A DNA stretch of 64,000 nt from Impatiens glandulifera. Taxonomy: Eukaryota > Streptophyta > Magnoliopsida > Ericales > Balsaminaceae. Shown here piece after piece: positions 53,271 to 64,000 of the stretch (position 1 is its first letter; each line of letters begins with the position of its first letter). The notes under the pieces were generated by a model that searched no databases, had not been told where the DNA came from, and saw nothing but the letters and a program-made list of their open reading frames with translations. The stretch is from assembly GCF_907164915.1 (NCBI RefSeq), contig NC_061867.1:29819751-29883750 (forward strand), given 5' to 3'. A program made the position numbers and the translations under genes.

Positions 53271-54260
53271 CTAGACGTTTTTACTAATGTGACCTAATTT
53301 ATTATGCCAAAGAAGAGATTTATCACCATCACAGAGTTGCAACAGAGTCACAAGCAGTCTCAGCATGACACACATAGCGATGTTTTCATCTTCTTTTAGC
53401 ATTAAGGAATAACAAGAGACCCATGTAAAATTTTTATAACACCTTCCCCACTTTCCCTCCAAACCATCATTCTCAAGAGATGCACAAGACACCAAATTAT
53501 AACGCAAAATCAGGAACATGCCTCGTATTCTTCAAAGTAAACACAGAACCACAAGATAACCTTAGACATACATCACCTATTCCTACACCATTGTAATTTT
53601 TCGAATTTACCATAGACACAAAACCATGTTCAATCTCTTTATAGTTCGAAAACAATCTCTAAATGGAGTCACATAGAAAGTACAACCAAAGTCAACTAGC
53701 CAATTAGATTTGCACAAAGAATCAGACAACAGAGAGTTCAAGCTAGCATAATCACATAGATTATTAATCATAAAAATATCACCCTATTGCCCTCACAACA
53801 CCACATTAATATTTTCAACATGCTGATGTCTCTTAGGCTTAGGATACTCCTTGATAAAATGACCAGACTCATGACATTTATAACACTTTCTAGCACTAGA
53901 CCTAGGACTTAGATCTTCTTTTACTAGCAGGTATGAGATTTCTTACCAGAACTCTCATTACTGACATTCTTTGGGACTCGACCTACCCTAAGATCTACCC
54001 CATACATGCATGACTTCCCCATCAGACTGTTATCCCTCTTAGAGTGTTTCAATTTAACTCCTTACACTTAAAGACCAATTTACAACAATATCAAGAGTGA
54101 CACTGTCTCTACCATACTTAATGACAAACTTCACATCATTAAAAGAATCAAGAATAACATTCAACAAGACAATGGGAGCATACTCATCAATGTTCTTATC
54201 ACCACACAACGTAATATCAGAAATAAGGTTTAGTGAAACATCCAAATTATTTTAATGTCC
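53271..54260 (-). pseudogene. gag C-terminus, zinc knuckle and protease of element E (broken)
   Basis: Minus strand: gag helices (ISDITLCGDKN, DSFNDVKFVIKYG), then a zinc knuckle CYKCHESGHFIKEY near 53880 whose last Cys is Tyr. The protease site is LVDFGCTFYVTP, so the catalytic DSG reads DFG. The pre-integrase WHNKLGH motif is at about 53300. None of these parts share an unbroken frame. Confidence 0.8.
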
Positions 54261-54989
54261 TGGGACATATCCAATCTAATTTGAAAACTTTTCAAGTAAG
54301 AACATTTATTAGGGCAGAGAAGTTTTCAAGTATAAATTTCAGGACAATTTATCCCACAAGGTTTGTGCACACTCTAAATTACCAATTTTCTTATTACAGA
54401 ATCAGATAAATTCAGTATATAAAGGCACAAAACATTTTCATTCATTTTACTATTTTTCTCAACGGTATCAGCAACAGCATAAACCTGACTAACACTTGAA
54501 AGTAGTTTTCTGAATCAAAACACATTTCATTTTTTTTTGTTTCAAATGCTAAAATCAGTTTTCTGTCAAAAATAACCATACCATAATTGATTAACACTAG
54601 ACATGCTATCAAACAAATTAAAAGCAATCAACAATCAATTGGCAGAAGTTAATAAGAGGGTTCAAGCAATCAACAATCAAATAATCAATTGCGAACTCAA
54701 ATTAAGTTTCGACTTACCCACCTTCTGGGGATTTGCTGCTTCGTCTTCTCAGCAGCGACACATCGACAACTTGATTCTCAGCAGTCACGATAAACGCGAC
54801 ACCGACAAACGGTTGAACATGACATCAACGACTTCTTCTCTAAAGGCGACGACTTCTTCTTCCTCTAGTAGCAACAAAGAAGAAAATAAAAGTAGCAGAA
54901 TGAAGAAGAAACAAATCTGCGTTTATTGGTGAAGATAACTCATATCCTCCAACCCAATCTCAAACTCCAATTACAAACCTTAAAACCTA
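54261..54989 (-). other. degraded gag 5' part and leader of element E
   Basis: The capsid-like start of gag should lie here on the minus strand, but only scattered fragments remain. A 109-residue plus-strand frame at 54603-54932 (Ser-rich) is opposite to the element's coding strand and is most likely fortuitous. Confidence 0.5.
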
Positions 54990-55001
54990 GCTCTAATACC
55001 A
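54990..55001 (-). other. primer-binding site of element E
   Basis: Minus strand TGGTATTAGAGC, one base after the LTR end (CCTAACA at 55003); complementary to initiator tRNA-Met apart from one position. Confidence 0.88.
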
Positions 55002-55002
55002 T

Positions 55003-55228
55003 TGTTAGGTGTGAATGCGATTGGAGTTTGACTCAGTCATCTTGTTTATCGATTCCGTTGCACCACTATCTCACATAAAGGAGACAACTCTCTCACTAGC
55101 ATCCAAACACCACAAAGGGGCTTAACCTCTACCTCCCACCAAGAGAGTAGTATCTATTTATATTTTAGGTCAAGTCCAGTGAGTTACTAGAGATTGTGCC
55201 ACAATGTTGGGCCAACCAATACCCAACA
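55003..55228 (-). repeat. 5' LTR of element E
   Basis: 226 bp with TG...CA ends (minus strand TGTTGGGTATTGG to CACACCTAACA), followed on its outer side by the TSD CCTCT. Confidence 0.92.
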
Positions 55229-55233
55229 CCTCT

Positions 55234-55846
55234 CAATATGGACGTGTGGAGGAAGACGACAATCCCAACTTGGAGAAAAATGAAAACTCGAAGTGTGGAA
55301 AGTCTAAAGACTTGGTGAAAATCAACTTCTCAACGACACATTAGGAGGAAGAATAAAATTTGCTTAGAATTTATTTTGAATGAACAATGTGGCCGCCAAA
55401 GTCTAGATGTTTGGTGCAATACACAAATCGGAAAGAATGTACGAAATCCATTGAACTTCATCATCGAGGAAACACAATAACCCAAAAGAGATTTATTGTA
55501 TCAAGACATGAGGTTCAATGGGCGTTAGAAAAACAACTTTCATTTAATGAATTATGGAAAGGAAAATGTAAAATAGTGGAAGAACATTTTTTCAAATTCC
55601 AAGATAGTTTGCCAATGAGTATTGACCATATGTTTCTGATTAGATAAAGGGATACCCGAGGAGCTACTCATTTTTAACATGCCAAGCCATAGACACAATA
55701 TTAAACTTTGCATGTGTTAACTTAACATTAGAAATAATGTAATTTTGTTGATAGACATGCGGATTGGATTTTATATGTCAACATGTAAGTCCAAGTTTAA
55801 TGACTGTTATTATCGACTAAACATATTTGAAATTTATTTTTATATG
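55234..55846. other. non-repeat DNA with one unrecognised 86-codon frame
   Basis: A plus-strand frame 55387-55647 (MWPPKSRCLVQYTNRKECTK...) is open for 86 residues, with Lys/Glu-rich sequence and no motif I recognise. It has no visible introns or partner exons. It may be a chance ORF or a gene fragment next to element E's insertion site. Confidence 0.35.
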
Positions 55847-56291
55847 TGTTAGATTTCTCTTAATTAAATACTAATTTATATGTGAGAAATTAAAACTGCG
55901 ATCAGCGGAAGCGTAACTCTACTCATTTTCTATTTCTTTAGAATAAAAATATTCTTTAATATTCTCTTTCTTTAGAAATGGAATGAATCTTCAAATTGAT
56001 GAGTACTTCAAATTAGTTTATCTCTCTGTTGATGGGGACATAAAGAGGAAATTGATGGTTCCTCAAATAACGACCATATCGTTACAAAATAACCAATATA
56101 TTAGATAGTTTTGTATGAATATTTGTAATTTAGCCCCCTTCATAATATTAGAAATTTCACTTTGGTATCCTCACTTTATATTAATAACAATACACTAATA
56201 AGCCTATAAACTCGAATTCACATTATTTTAACTTATGTAAAAATAATATTTACACAATTATATTTATAATAGTAACCCATAAATTTCAACA
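55847..56291 (-). repeat. 3' LTR of element F
   Basis: TG...CA ends (plus strand TGTTAGATTTCTC to AAATTTCAACA), with the purine tract immediately inside at 56292-56303. The length of 445 bp is in the normal copia range. Confidence 0.75.
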
Positions 56292-56699
56292 ATCTTCCAC
56301 TAGGCCACTATGTACAAAAAAAATGTCAACCACAATGCGCCCGAAGTTTTGTGTTAACCTAATTTTATGTTGTAAAAAATCTTATTAATTAATTATATCA
56401 ATATATGACCAAAAAACTCGTCTTTGTATTTAATCACAATTAGACCCAGCAAGTGATCATATAAATCAATACAATTAATTGACAAATCATATCATAAAGG
56501 TTAGGAATGAAAATTCCATGCAAGGTGATATTTTCATGTCAATTTTTAATTAATCCTACTTAAGTGAGATCAAATATTAAACATTATTGTACATAATATC
56601 TTTAAACATTATCATAACTAAAAAACATAAGTGTATATACAAATACTTCAAAGTCATAGAACGACAATATAATATAAACTCCCACTTAAACTAAAAATC

Positions 56700-57540
56700 C
56701 TCAAATACTAAAATAACCATGTGAGTAGTGTGCTCAAGAAAGATCTTGGGTACCAAGTCTTTTATAAGAGAATCTACTAATATGGAGTTTGTTTCTATAT
56801 GTTCTATGCTTAACTGTTTATTCTATACTTATTTTTTAACAAAAAGGAATTTAATGTCAATAAATTTTGACTTTGTCGTACTCCTGTTGTTATTGGAATA
56901 CAATACGGCTGATATGTTGTCATATAACAATTTTAGTGGTGTTTCAAGTTCTTGCATAATACGTAGTCCTATGACAAAATTTCTTAGCCATAAACCATAA
57001 TTTGATGCCTCATAACATTCTATGAATTCAGCTGTCATGGTAGAAGAAGCTACAAGTGTTTGTTTAGAACTCTTCTAGGATATATCTCCTCCAGCTAACA
57101 AATAAACAAAGTTTGAAGTTGATCTTCTACTATCTTGGCATCCCACAAAATCAGATTCAGAATACCTAATGATCTTAAATTAATTTGACCTATGATATAT
57201 GAACATTTAATATCTTATTTCTTTTAAAAAATCTCATAACTTTTTTGGCTGCTTTCCAATTTATCTATTTCTGCGTTACAAAGATACCTGCCTTAAACTC
57301 CAACAATATACGCAATATCAGAATGCATGCATACTTGAGCATACATCAAACTCCCAATAATCGAAGCATAAGGAATTGATTTAATTTCTTTAATTTCAAG
57401 ATTTCCTTTTGGGCATTGATTGAGACTAAATTTGTCTCTTTTAGCGATAAAGGTATCTAAAGGTTTACTATCAAACATTCAATACATTTTAAGCACTGTA
57501 TCAATATAGTTTCTTTAAGATAACCCAAGGATATCTCGAG
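56700..57540 (-). pseudogene. RT end and RNase H of element F (broken)
   Basis: Minus strand: RNYIDTVLKMY and FDSKPLDTFIAKRDKFSLNQ, then IPYASIIGSLMYAQVCMHSD (57478-57293). A stop-ridden RNase H follows, with LLYDNISAVLYSNNNRST and SKFIDIKFLFVKK (57038-56829). These are hallmark strings of plant copia elements. A 20-bp direct repeat CTCGAGAACAATATCGATGT at about 57535 and 57582 marks a local duplication at its start. Confidence 0.85.
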
Positions 57541-57599
57541 AACAATATCGATGTATTTATTTTTTAATACATAAGAAGCTTCTCGAGAACAATATCGAT

Positions 57600-57840
57600 G
57601 TATCACTTATCTCAAACTACTTTTTTATTTTAGCAAGAAAATCTTTAGCATTGGTGATCTGAGCAGATACCGCACCCTAAAAGCGTCAGGTATTCCACAC
57701 TTTATGATCATAAGACTCAAATGATTAGAATGTTCCTAATTCTCATATATTTTATTATCATGAGAGTTACTATCATCCTTAATAAAGTGGGCTCATCCAT
57801 TCTAAACGAAAAGTCGGCATTGATGCATCCAAGAACAATA
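57600..57840 (-). pseudogene. gag fragment of element F
   Basis: Minus strand: FRMDEPTLLKDD, a stop, HLSLMIIKCGIPDAFR and, after a one-base shift, GAVSAQITNAKDFLAKIKK. This matches the UBN2-type gag helix region of plant copia elements. It is joined to the RT fragment by a large deletion. Confidence 0.75.
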
Positions 57841-57850
57841 AGAATGTGCT

Positions 57851-58477
57851 CTTTTCAATCCTTAAAATGCTTCCATTAAGGATCATAACTAAATTAACAT
57901 TGACATATCAATTAGAAACAATTGAATTAAAAAAGTAATAAATTACATTAATAACATGTTCATATTTATAATCTTAAATAGCAACTAAATTAAAATTATG
58001 ATTTATCTCATCTCAAAATACATAACACAACATTAATATCAAGTTTTGAACAAAAATATTAACTATTAATAGTATTTTGTTGTATTGATCAAACATTAAG
58101 AATAAATATGTTGTAAGCACTAAAAATCTACACATCAATATATAAAATTAAAATAATTATTTTAAATTATTTTTGAATATATAAATCAAAATTAATCCCA
58201 TGGCCAAACCCCAATTAAAACGATTAATTATTGTAATAATTAATCAAATTAATTAAGGAAAATGACCAAAATAAATAAAATAAAATTATTTAGGATAAAT
58301 ATTGTACTCATTTATCTTAAATTAATTTTATGAAAAATTAGGGATTAAAATAAATAATTTAGGATGAATGAGATACCCATTTAGAAATGTTTACATTTTA
58401 GTTTGACTAGTTTAATATATTCTTTGATTATCTGATTTCTTAATTGGAAAACGATCATAAGATTATTCATAAGTTTT
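57851..58477. other. AT-rich DNA, nothing recognised
   Basis: Highly AT-rich with TTAATTA-type repeats and no ORF. It could include remains of the missing 5' part of element F. Confidence 0.5.
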
Positions 58478-59180
58478 TGTTAGGTTCGGGTGAACGCTTA
58501 CACACACGCCGGTTGATACTAACCCTATTAGAGGTTAATATTAGTCTCAATACTTCGCAAGTTTTCACAAACTCTTAAACCGAGTTCAAGTGTGAAAATA
58601 TTTGTTTCAACTTGAAGCAACTAAAATACGGTTTAGACAACAATAAGAAAACACAAAGTAAAGGAGAAACACAACACATGATTTATGGATGTTCAGAGAT
58701 AAAGCTCCTACGTCACCCCTTCTTCTCGAACTTTAAGAAGGATATTCACTAAGAATATTCAAGCAATTTATAGTGCTTACGTCGAACACTCGAAGCTTAT
58801 TTACTGCTCATTTTCGACTTCTTACTAAGCTCACTCTGTTGAATAGAAATAGATTCTGTCAACTTACAACACTCACCACTCACACATAATAGATGAACTT
58901 GTAATATACGTGAAATTCTAACACACAGGTTTGAAAGCTTGAACGGTTGTTATCGCAAAGATGGTTCGAAGGTTCTGGCTAAGTTGTCAGTTCATAAGCT
59001 GTTCAAAAGGTGGTTTATCCGGTTGAGCTGAGTTCTCTTCAATCGAAACATGACAACGATTATATTCTTCTTCTTCAACGGATATATTTTTCTTGATAGT
59101 ACTTCGTTTCTTGAATCTGATTGGTTGAGAATCGTTGAGGTACAACTTTGGGATATCCTCTGATCTTGTTTGATAATAAG
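58478..59180 (-). repeat. LTR G, 3' (U5) side, minus strand
   Basis: The minus strand ends CCCGAACCTAACA at 58478. It contains the GGGGTGACGTAGGAG...CTGAACATCC block (58725-58690), a GAACTCGGTTTAAGAGTTTG-type U5 segment, and a CCAATCAGATTCAAG box near 59120. No primer-binding site adjoins 58478, so this is a solo or 3' LTR. It is interrupted at 59180 by element H and resumes at 63885. Confidence 0.75.
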
Positions 59181-60418
59181 TGTTGGGTCAAATTATTTTG
59201 ACTAAGGGTCAAAGTATTCTAACTAATGTAATTTTGATGATGAGCTGGTATAAAACTTAAACTAAGACGTATAATTATTTTGGTGCAGGTGTATCGAAAA
59301 CATGTTATATTAGACTAAGTCCGAATGAGGTTCATTAGACTTATTGGCTATTAGACGCATTGAATTAAATGTACAGTCTAAGGGATACGTAGTTAGACGT
59401 GCAGTCTAATGGATACGTAGTTAGACGTGTAGTCTAACGGATACGTAGTTAGACGTGTAGTCTAACAGATACGTAGTTAGACGCGTAGTCTAACGAATAC
59501 GTAGTTAGATGTGCAGTCTAACGGATACGTAGTTAGACGTGCAGTCTAACCGATACGTAGTTAGACGTGCAGTCTAACAGATACGTAGTTAGACATGCAG
59601 TCTAACGGATACGCAGTTAGACGTGCAGTCTAATAGATACGTAGTTAGACGTGCAGTCTAACAGATACGTAGTTAGACGTACAGTCTAACGAATACGTAG
59701 TTAGATGTGCAGTCTAACGGATACGTAGTTAGACGTGCAGTCTAACCGATACGTAGTTAGACGTGCAGTCTAACAGATACGTAGTTAGACATGCAGTCTA
59801 ACGGATACGTAGTTAGACGTGCAGTCTAACAGATACGTAGTTAAATGTGTAGTCTAAAGATACGTAGTTAGACATGCAGTCTAACGGATACATAGTTAGA
59901 CGTGTAGTCTAACAGATACGTAGTTAGACGTGCACTCTAACAGATACGTAGTTAGACGTGCAGTCTAACAGATGTGTAATTAGACGTGCCATCTAACAAA
60001 TGAGAGTTAGACGTGCAGTCTAACTCTTTCAGATTAGTCTGAAGGGAAGCGTAGTTAGACGTGCCGTCTAACATATGAGAGTTAAACGTGCAGTCTAACT
60101 CCTTTAGATTAGTCTGAAGGGAACCGTAATTAGACGTGTCATCTAATCCCATTAGACCATGTGGTCTAATGGATCCTGCTATTAAGCGGGAGAATCTAAC
60201 TTCATTAGACTTGTTAGTCTAATGAAAAACGTCTAATGCCATGCTTAAGCAGTTGCTTGAAGCTAGCACCCGTCTACCCATGATCAACTAACTGTATGCT
60301 ACTCCTGCTCCACTTTTCAGTGCAGATCAGTATGACAGCCAGTTGCAACCAATTAACTAATGCCACGTAAGCAAATATTCTTCCTACTACTTTTTTGTAG
60401 GACAATCCTAGAAGAATA
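59181..60418 (+). repeat. 5' LTR of element H, truncated before its promoter
   Basis: TGTTGGGTCAAATT start, hairpin array at 59365-60140, then the CCCATTAGACCATGTGGTCT region and GCCACGTAAGCAAATATTCTT. It ends at AGGACAATCCTAGAAGAATA. Its sister LTR continues for about 630 bp beyond this point. Confidence 0.9.
59365..60140. repeat. 28-bp hairpin array with a seven-unit higher-order repeat
   Basis: Very regular units of GTTAGACGTGCAGTCTAAC plus a GGATACGTA or AGATACGTA spacer (28 bp). The variant series starting at GAATACGTAGTTAGATGTGC (59495) recurs at 59691, an offset of 196 bp (7 x 28), with one or two differences over about 150 bp. The spacer itself contains TACGTA, another palindrome. 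Confidence 0.92.
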
Positions 60419-61892
60419 CATTTCTATCGTTGTCAGGTATGTTCTTGGAGAAAATTGCTCCAGGGTTAGTACATTTGGAAGTTCCTCAGATGAAGATGAA
60501 CTTATGGATCTGTCCGATGATCGTGATGTTTCTGAGATGAGCAAGCTGCTGCTCTTCTTATAGAATTAGGAAAATTTTCAACTGATAAAAAATGTCTAAT
60601 GGCTCAACCCAGAATTGAGCAAATTGTGGAACCCATTCAATCCAATCCCATTATTGAAGAAGAAGTTGTTAAGGAACCTGTTAAAGCTCTTGTTACCCAG
60701 GAAAAGGAAGTGTTGGAGTCCTCTGTTCTCGAAGCAGAGGCTTCTCTAAAAAAGGAGGCCGAAGTTAGTCAGCCTGATGAAGCTAGATCTGAGGGGGAAC
60801 CCTCAAATGACAAAAAATCAGAGGAGAGTGTCTCATCTGAGGGGAACAGGATAAAAATAAAGAATCTTCAGAAGAGCTTCCTCTATCTCAATGTTTTATT
60901 CCCGGTTCTCCCAAGCCTAGACCATTTCCGGACATCACTACTGTGAACATTCATGATGATGTTGTCAATCTTCCTCATCATTCAGACAGGTCGCCTGGTC
61001 CGGTTCACAAGGTACGTGAAGATTTTATTGATGATGAAGAAGAAGGAAAGTTTGAAAGTGATTCTGAGAAGGATGGACCCGAGCAGTCCATGAAAGTTCA
61101 CACCCATATCAGTCCCATTCAGACCGCTCCAACAGATTCTCAAGAGATTTATCTAATTAAGGATCATCTGCTGGTGGTACAAATCTTATAAAGTCTATGA
61201 CAGCATTAATGGGCACCCTTCAGAAGAATATGGCTGAAATGCAATCAAATATGGTATAGATTATGAAGACTCAAAAAGCAAACAAGAATGAATTTGCAGA
61301 TTTTCTTAAAACCCATAATGAGATGGAGTAGACATTGAAGAGGAACATGTACGAGATTAATACTCTCAACAAGGCATGCACCAAATTTGAAAAGAACTTC
61401 TTCACACGACAAAGCGATTTGATTGACTGTGAAAGGGAAAATGTCGTTGAACTCCATAATGAAGTCATGGATGGAATAAGTTTGCTTCGAAATCAGATGG
61501 TTGAGATTCAAGGTAATATGAGCAGAGCTGATGTTGAGCGGTTGGAACAGGCTGATTCCTTTGCAAGGAAGATTCAGGCTGAAGAAGATGCTAAATTGGA
61601 TGCCGAGAAAGAGAAGAATCTCATTACCTAAGGCGATGACAATAGCGGCAGAAGAGGTGGTAGTGTTTCAACAGGCACCAGATCAAAGCGAAAGCCAACC
61701 GGTGATGATAGCGATAGGCCAATCAAAAGAGGCGGAGGTCGCAGCGGTGATCGTGGTGGTGGAAGTAATGGAAGAAGTGGTCATCGTGGCCGTTCTCTCC
61801 CTCTGTTTTGAAACCTTTTGACTGGTGAAGAATTCAGCTGTCAAGGATTTCTCTACCCAATCGACCCACTCGTGAAAAGGGAAGATCAATAA
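60419..61892 (+). pseudogene. aORF of element H, C-terminal half
   Basis: It begins inside the aORF at ISIVVRYVLGENCS (as SIVLRYVHGASYS in C) and passes the acidic stretch that is split by element D in C. Then come VHTHISPIQTAP, a coiled coil (MDGISLLRNQMVEIQGN, 61335-61520), ADSFARKIQAEEDA, and an Arg/Gly-rich tail (RGGGRSGDRGGGSNGRSG) ending FLYPIDPLVKREDQ at TAA 61892. Several stops and shifts break it, for example near 60545, 60840-60950, 61190, 61330 and 61630. It serves as the uninterrupted reference for the D insertion site. Confidence 0.8.
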
Positions 61893-62063
61893 TCTCTTTT
61901 CTCCTAAACTATCTTCTATTAGTTTGTGAACTTGGTTCTTTAAAATTGGTTTCTGAATATTGGTTTTTAAACTTATTTCTGTAAGACTGGTGAACAAGTT
62001 TGACACTTTCTTCTATTGGATGGATGTTTATCTTAAATTGTGCAAAGTTTTAACATCATCATC

Positions 62064-62077
62064 AAAAAGGGGGAAAT
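62064..62077 (+). promoter_or_regulatory. polypurine tract of element H
   Basis: AAAAAGGGGGAAAT in the family's CATCATC context, directly before the LTR start at 62078. Confidence 0.85.
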
Positions 62078-63884
62078 TGTTGGGTCAAATTATTTTGACT
62101 AAGTCTCAAAGTATTCTGACTAATGTAATTTTGATGATGAGCTGGTATAAAACTTAAACTAAGCCGTCTAATTGTTTTTGGTGCAGGTGTATCGAAAACA
62201 TGTTATATTAGACTAAGTTTGAATGAGGTTCATTAGACTTATTGGCTATTAGATGCATTGAGTTAGACGTGCAGTCTAACAGATACATAGTTAGACGTGC
62301 AGTCTAATAGGTACATAGTTAGACGTGCAGTCTAACAGATACGTAGTTAGACGTGCAGTTTAATGGATACGTAATTAGACGTGCAGTTTAACGGATACGT
62401 ATTTAGACGTGTAGTCTAATAGATACGTAGTTAGACGTGCATTCTAACAGATACGTAGTTAGACGTACAGTCTAACGGATACATAGTTAGATGTGTAGTC
62501 TAACAAATACGTAGTTAAACGTGCAGTCTAACAGATACGTAGTTAGACTTACAGTCTAACAGATACGTAGTTAGACGTGCAGTCTAACGGATATGTAGTT
62601 AGACGTGCAGTCTAACGGAGTAGTTAGACGTGCAGTCTAACAGATATGTAGTTAGACGTGCAATTTAACGGATACGTAGTTAGACGTGTAGTATAACATA
62701 TGCGTAGTTAGACGTGCAGTGTAACAGATGCATAGTTAGACATGCAGTCTAATAGATGCGTAGTTAGACGTGCCGTCTAACAGATGAGAGTTAGACGTGC
62801 AGTCTAACTCTTTCAGATTAGTCTGAAGGGAAGCGTAGTTAGACGACACGCGTAGTTAGACATGTCGTCTAACAGATGAGATTTAGACGTGCAGTCTAAC
62901 TCCTTCAGATTAGTCTGAAGAGAACTATAATTAGACGTGTCGTCTAATCCCATTAGACCAGGTGGTCTAATGGATCATGCTATTAGACGGGGGTATAACT
63001 TCATTAGACTTGTCAGTCTAATTAAAAAATGTCTAATGCCATGCTTAAGAAGTTGTTTGAAGCTAGCATCCGTCTACCCACGATCAACTAGATGTATGCT
63101 ACTCATGCTCCACTTTTCAGTGCAGATCAGTACGACAACCAATTGTAACCAATTAACTAATGACACGTAAGCAAATATTCTTCCCACTACTTGTTTCTTG
63201 CAGGAAAATCCTTGAAGAATATTTGGCGCACTACTAGTTTGGTACGGCCACGATCCTGGTGCTCAGAGTCTGCTGTACCTGTGTACTACGGAGGCTTTCC
63301 AATGGAAGTTTGCCACGTGTCATTATAGAAGATTCGACCGTTGGTACCTGCTCTCTATTTAAAGATCTCCAAGGACAACAATGAATTGCTGGACACTGGG
63401 AAATATGCATACAGACGAACTACTGAACTTACAATCTCACAAATTTCTTTCTTGCTTTACTGTGTGTACATCAAGAGAGAGATAGAATCAAATATTGTCT
63501 AGTTGAGTGATATTCTTCAATTTACTGTAAGTTGAACAGAGTCTGTTCTATTCAATAGTGAGCTAGCCATGCAACTGTATTTGATTCTAAGAATAGTATA
63601 GTGAATCCTTCCGGTGGTTGGAAGAAGGGGTGACGTAAGAGATTTTTGCTTCGAACATCCATAAATAACTCTTTATGTCTTTTACATTCTGTCATATTCT
63701 CATTCTTTGGTTCTTAGCTTCAAACCTGAGCAAACGTTTCCGCACTTGAATCGTTCAAGAGTTTGTAAGGTTTGTGAAAAATAGAAAGTGATTTAAATCC
63801 CTAATAGGATTTTTATCAAATCGTTTATCCAAAGCCATCATCAATAGCAGACCTCTGTCTCTATCGATTATGTCGATTCTTTCA
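62078..63884 (+). repeat. 3' LTR of element H (complete)
   Basis: 1807 bp, TGTTGGG start and GATTCTTTCA end. It contains a hairpin array (62265-62945), a CACGTG box at 63314-63319, TATTTAAA at 63356-63363 and the GGGGTGACGTAAGAG...CGAACATCC block near 63630-63660. It is followed by the TSD ATAAG rather than a primer site. Confidence 0.92.
62265..62945. repeat. hairpin array of the element H 3' LTR
   Basis: About two dozen 28-bp units like those of the partner LTR (spacers AGATACGTA and GGATACGTA). The last part carries GATTAGTCTGAAGGGAA units as in the other LTRs. Length and unit order differ from 59365-60140, so the two arrays have diverged since insertion or at reverse transcription. Confidence 0.9.
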
Positions 63885-64000
63885 ATAAGTCAACATGGCA
63901 TTAATTGGATTAATGATTTCAAGGAGCAGATCATCATACAGATTTGTCTTCTAATGATTTGGCTATCTAGAATAGTGTGACAAATATCTGCTCCAAATAG
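63885..64000 (-). repeat. LTR G, continuation beyond element H
   Basis: After the TSD copy ATAAG the sequence interrupted at 59180 should resume. Only 116 bp are visible before the window ends, so the other LTR end cannot be checked. No coding content. Confidence 0.6.

Larger units (their letters stand above)
49865..55228 (-). mobile_element. element E: short-LTR Ty1/copia retrotransposon, minus strand
   Basis: LTRs 49865-50071 (3', first base T changed to G) and 55003-55228 (5'), a primer-binding site at 55001-54990, gag, protease, integrase, RT and RNase H in copia order, and a polypurine tract AAAGGTGAAGAT (50083-50072). A perfect TSD CCTCT lies at 49860-49864 and 55229-55233. All ORFs are broken by many stops and shifts, which points to an old insertion. 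It is unrelated to the Sirevirus-like elements in LTR and pol detail. Confidence 0.93.
55847..57850 (-). mobile_element. element F: decayed Ty1/copia fragment, minus strand
   Basis: A 3' LTR at 55847-56291, an adjacent polypurine tract (AGTGGAAGAT, minus strand), an RT end and RNase H at 57540-56700, and a gag scrap at 57840-57600. The middle (protease, integrase, most of RT) is deleted, and a 5' LTR is not found. No TSD can be tested. Confidence 0.8.
59181..63884 (+). mobile_element. element H: internally deleted member of the A/C family
   Basis: An LTR head (59181-60418) joins directly to the second half of the aORF (60419-61892), followed by a polypurine tract and a full LTR (62078-63884). 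The flanks are a perfect TSD ATAAG (59176-59180 and 63885-63889). The first LTR's promoter, R, U5, the primer site, gag and pol are missing. The join at 60411-60419 shows imperfect shared sequence (GAAGAATA in the LTR, GAAGACTA in the aORF). A deletion after insertion is the simplest explanation. Confidence 0.92.

Noticed and set aside
54603..54932. 109-residue plus-strand Ser-rich frame in element E
   Set aside because: It lies antisense to the element's coding strand, in the leader/gag zone, with no known motif.

Overview
The window is nuclear DNA of a flowering plant, almost certainly a eudicot. It holds one spliced plant gene with short AT-rich introns and many nested plant transposons. 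The accessory open reading frame (aORF) of the Sirevirus-like elements belongs, from memory, to a repetitive ORF class common in asterids such as Lamiales; that placement is a weak inference. Two runs of N (exactly 500 and 100 bases) are assembly gaps.

Layout. 1-1810: AT-rich DNA with dispersed direct repeats. 1811-5270: element A, the 3' half of a Sirevirus-like Ty1/copia element (RT end, RNase H, aORF, polypurine tracts, LTR head). 5271-5524: hairpin-array DNA of a second LTR type. 5525-18945: element C, a pol-less relative of A with long LTRs (TSD TGCAC). Its aORF is split by element D (11251-15111, a small copia element, TSD GAACC). 18951-41335, minus strand: element B, a second Sirevirus-like family with gag-PR-INT-RT-RNaseH-aORF. 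A solo LTR (24742-26577, TSD ATAAG) sits in its integrase, and a 10.9-kb CACTA DNA transposon (30327-41268, TSD CCT) sits in its 5' LTR. 41396-45950: a MITE-like end, a minisatellite running into the first gap, and AT-rich DNA. 45960-49300: the only convincing host gene, a TRM-like/DUF4378 protein (five exons, 762 aa). 49865-55228: element E, a short-LTR copia element on the minus strand (TSD CCTCT). 55847-57850: element F, a decayed copia fragment. 58478-59180 and 63885-64000: an LTR (G) interrupted by element H (59181-63884, TSD ATAAG), another member of the A/C family.

How the parts fit. A, C and H form one family. They share an LTR of about 1.8-2.6 kb whose U3 holds tens of tandem copies of a 19-bp perfect hairpin unit (GTTAGACGTGCAGTCTAAC) separated by 5-9 bp spacers. 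They also share multiple polypurine tracts and an aORF in the env position, with a globular N-terminal region, a coiled coil and an Arg/Gly-rich tail. Family B has the same plan but a different, roughly 50-bp hairpin unit built from the same TTAGAC/GTCTAA arms. A left part of a plus-strand LTR and a right part of a minus-strand LTR meet through these arrays, and element C inserted into the join. All transposon coding regions are broken by stops, shifts or deletions, so the cluster looks inactive. The CACTA element carries broken TNP2-like and TNPA-like genes plus one intact short ORF that combines both ends of the TNPA-like protein.
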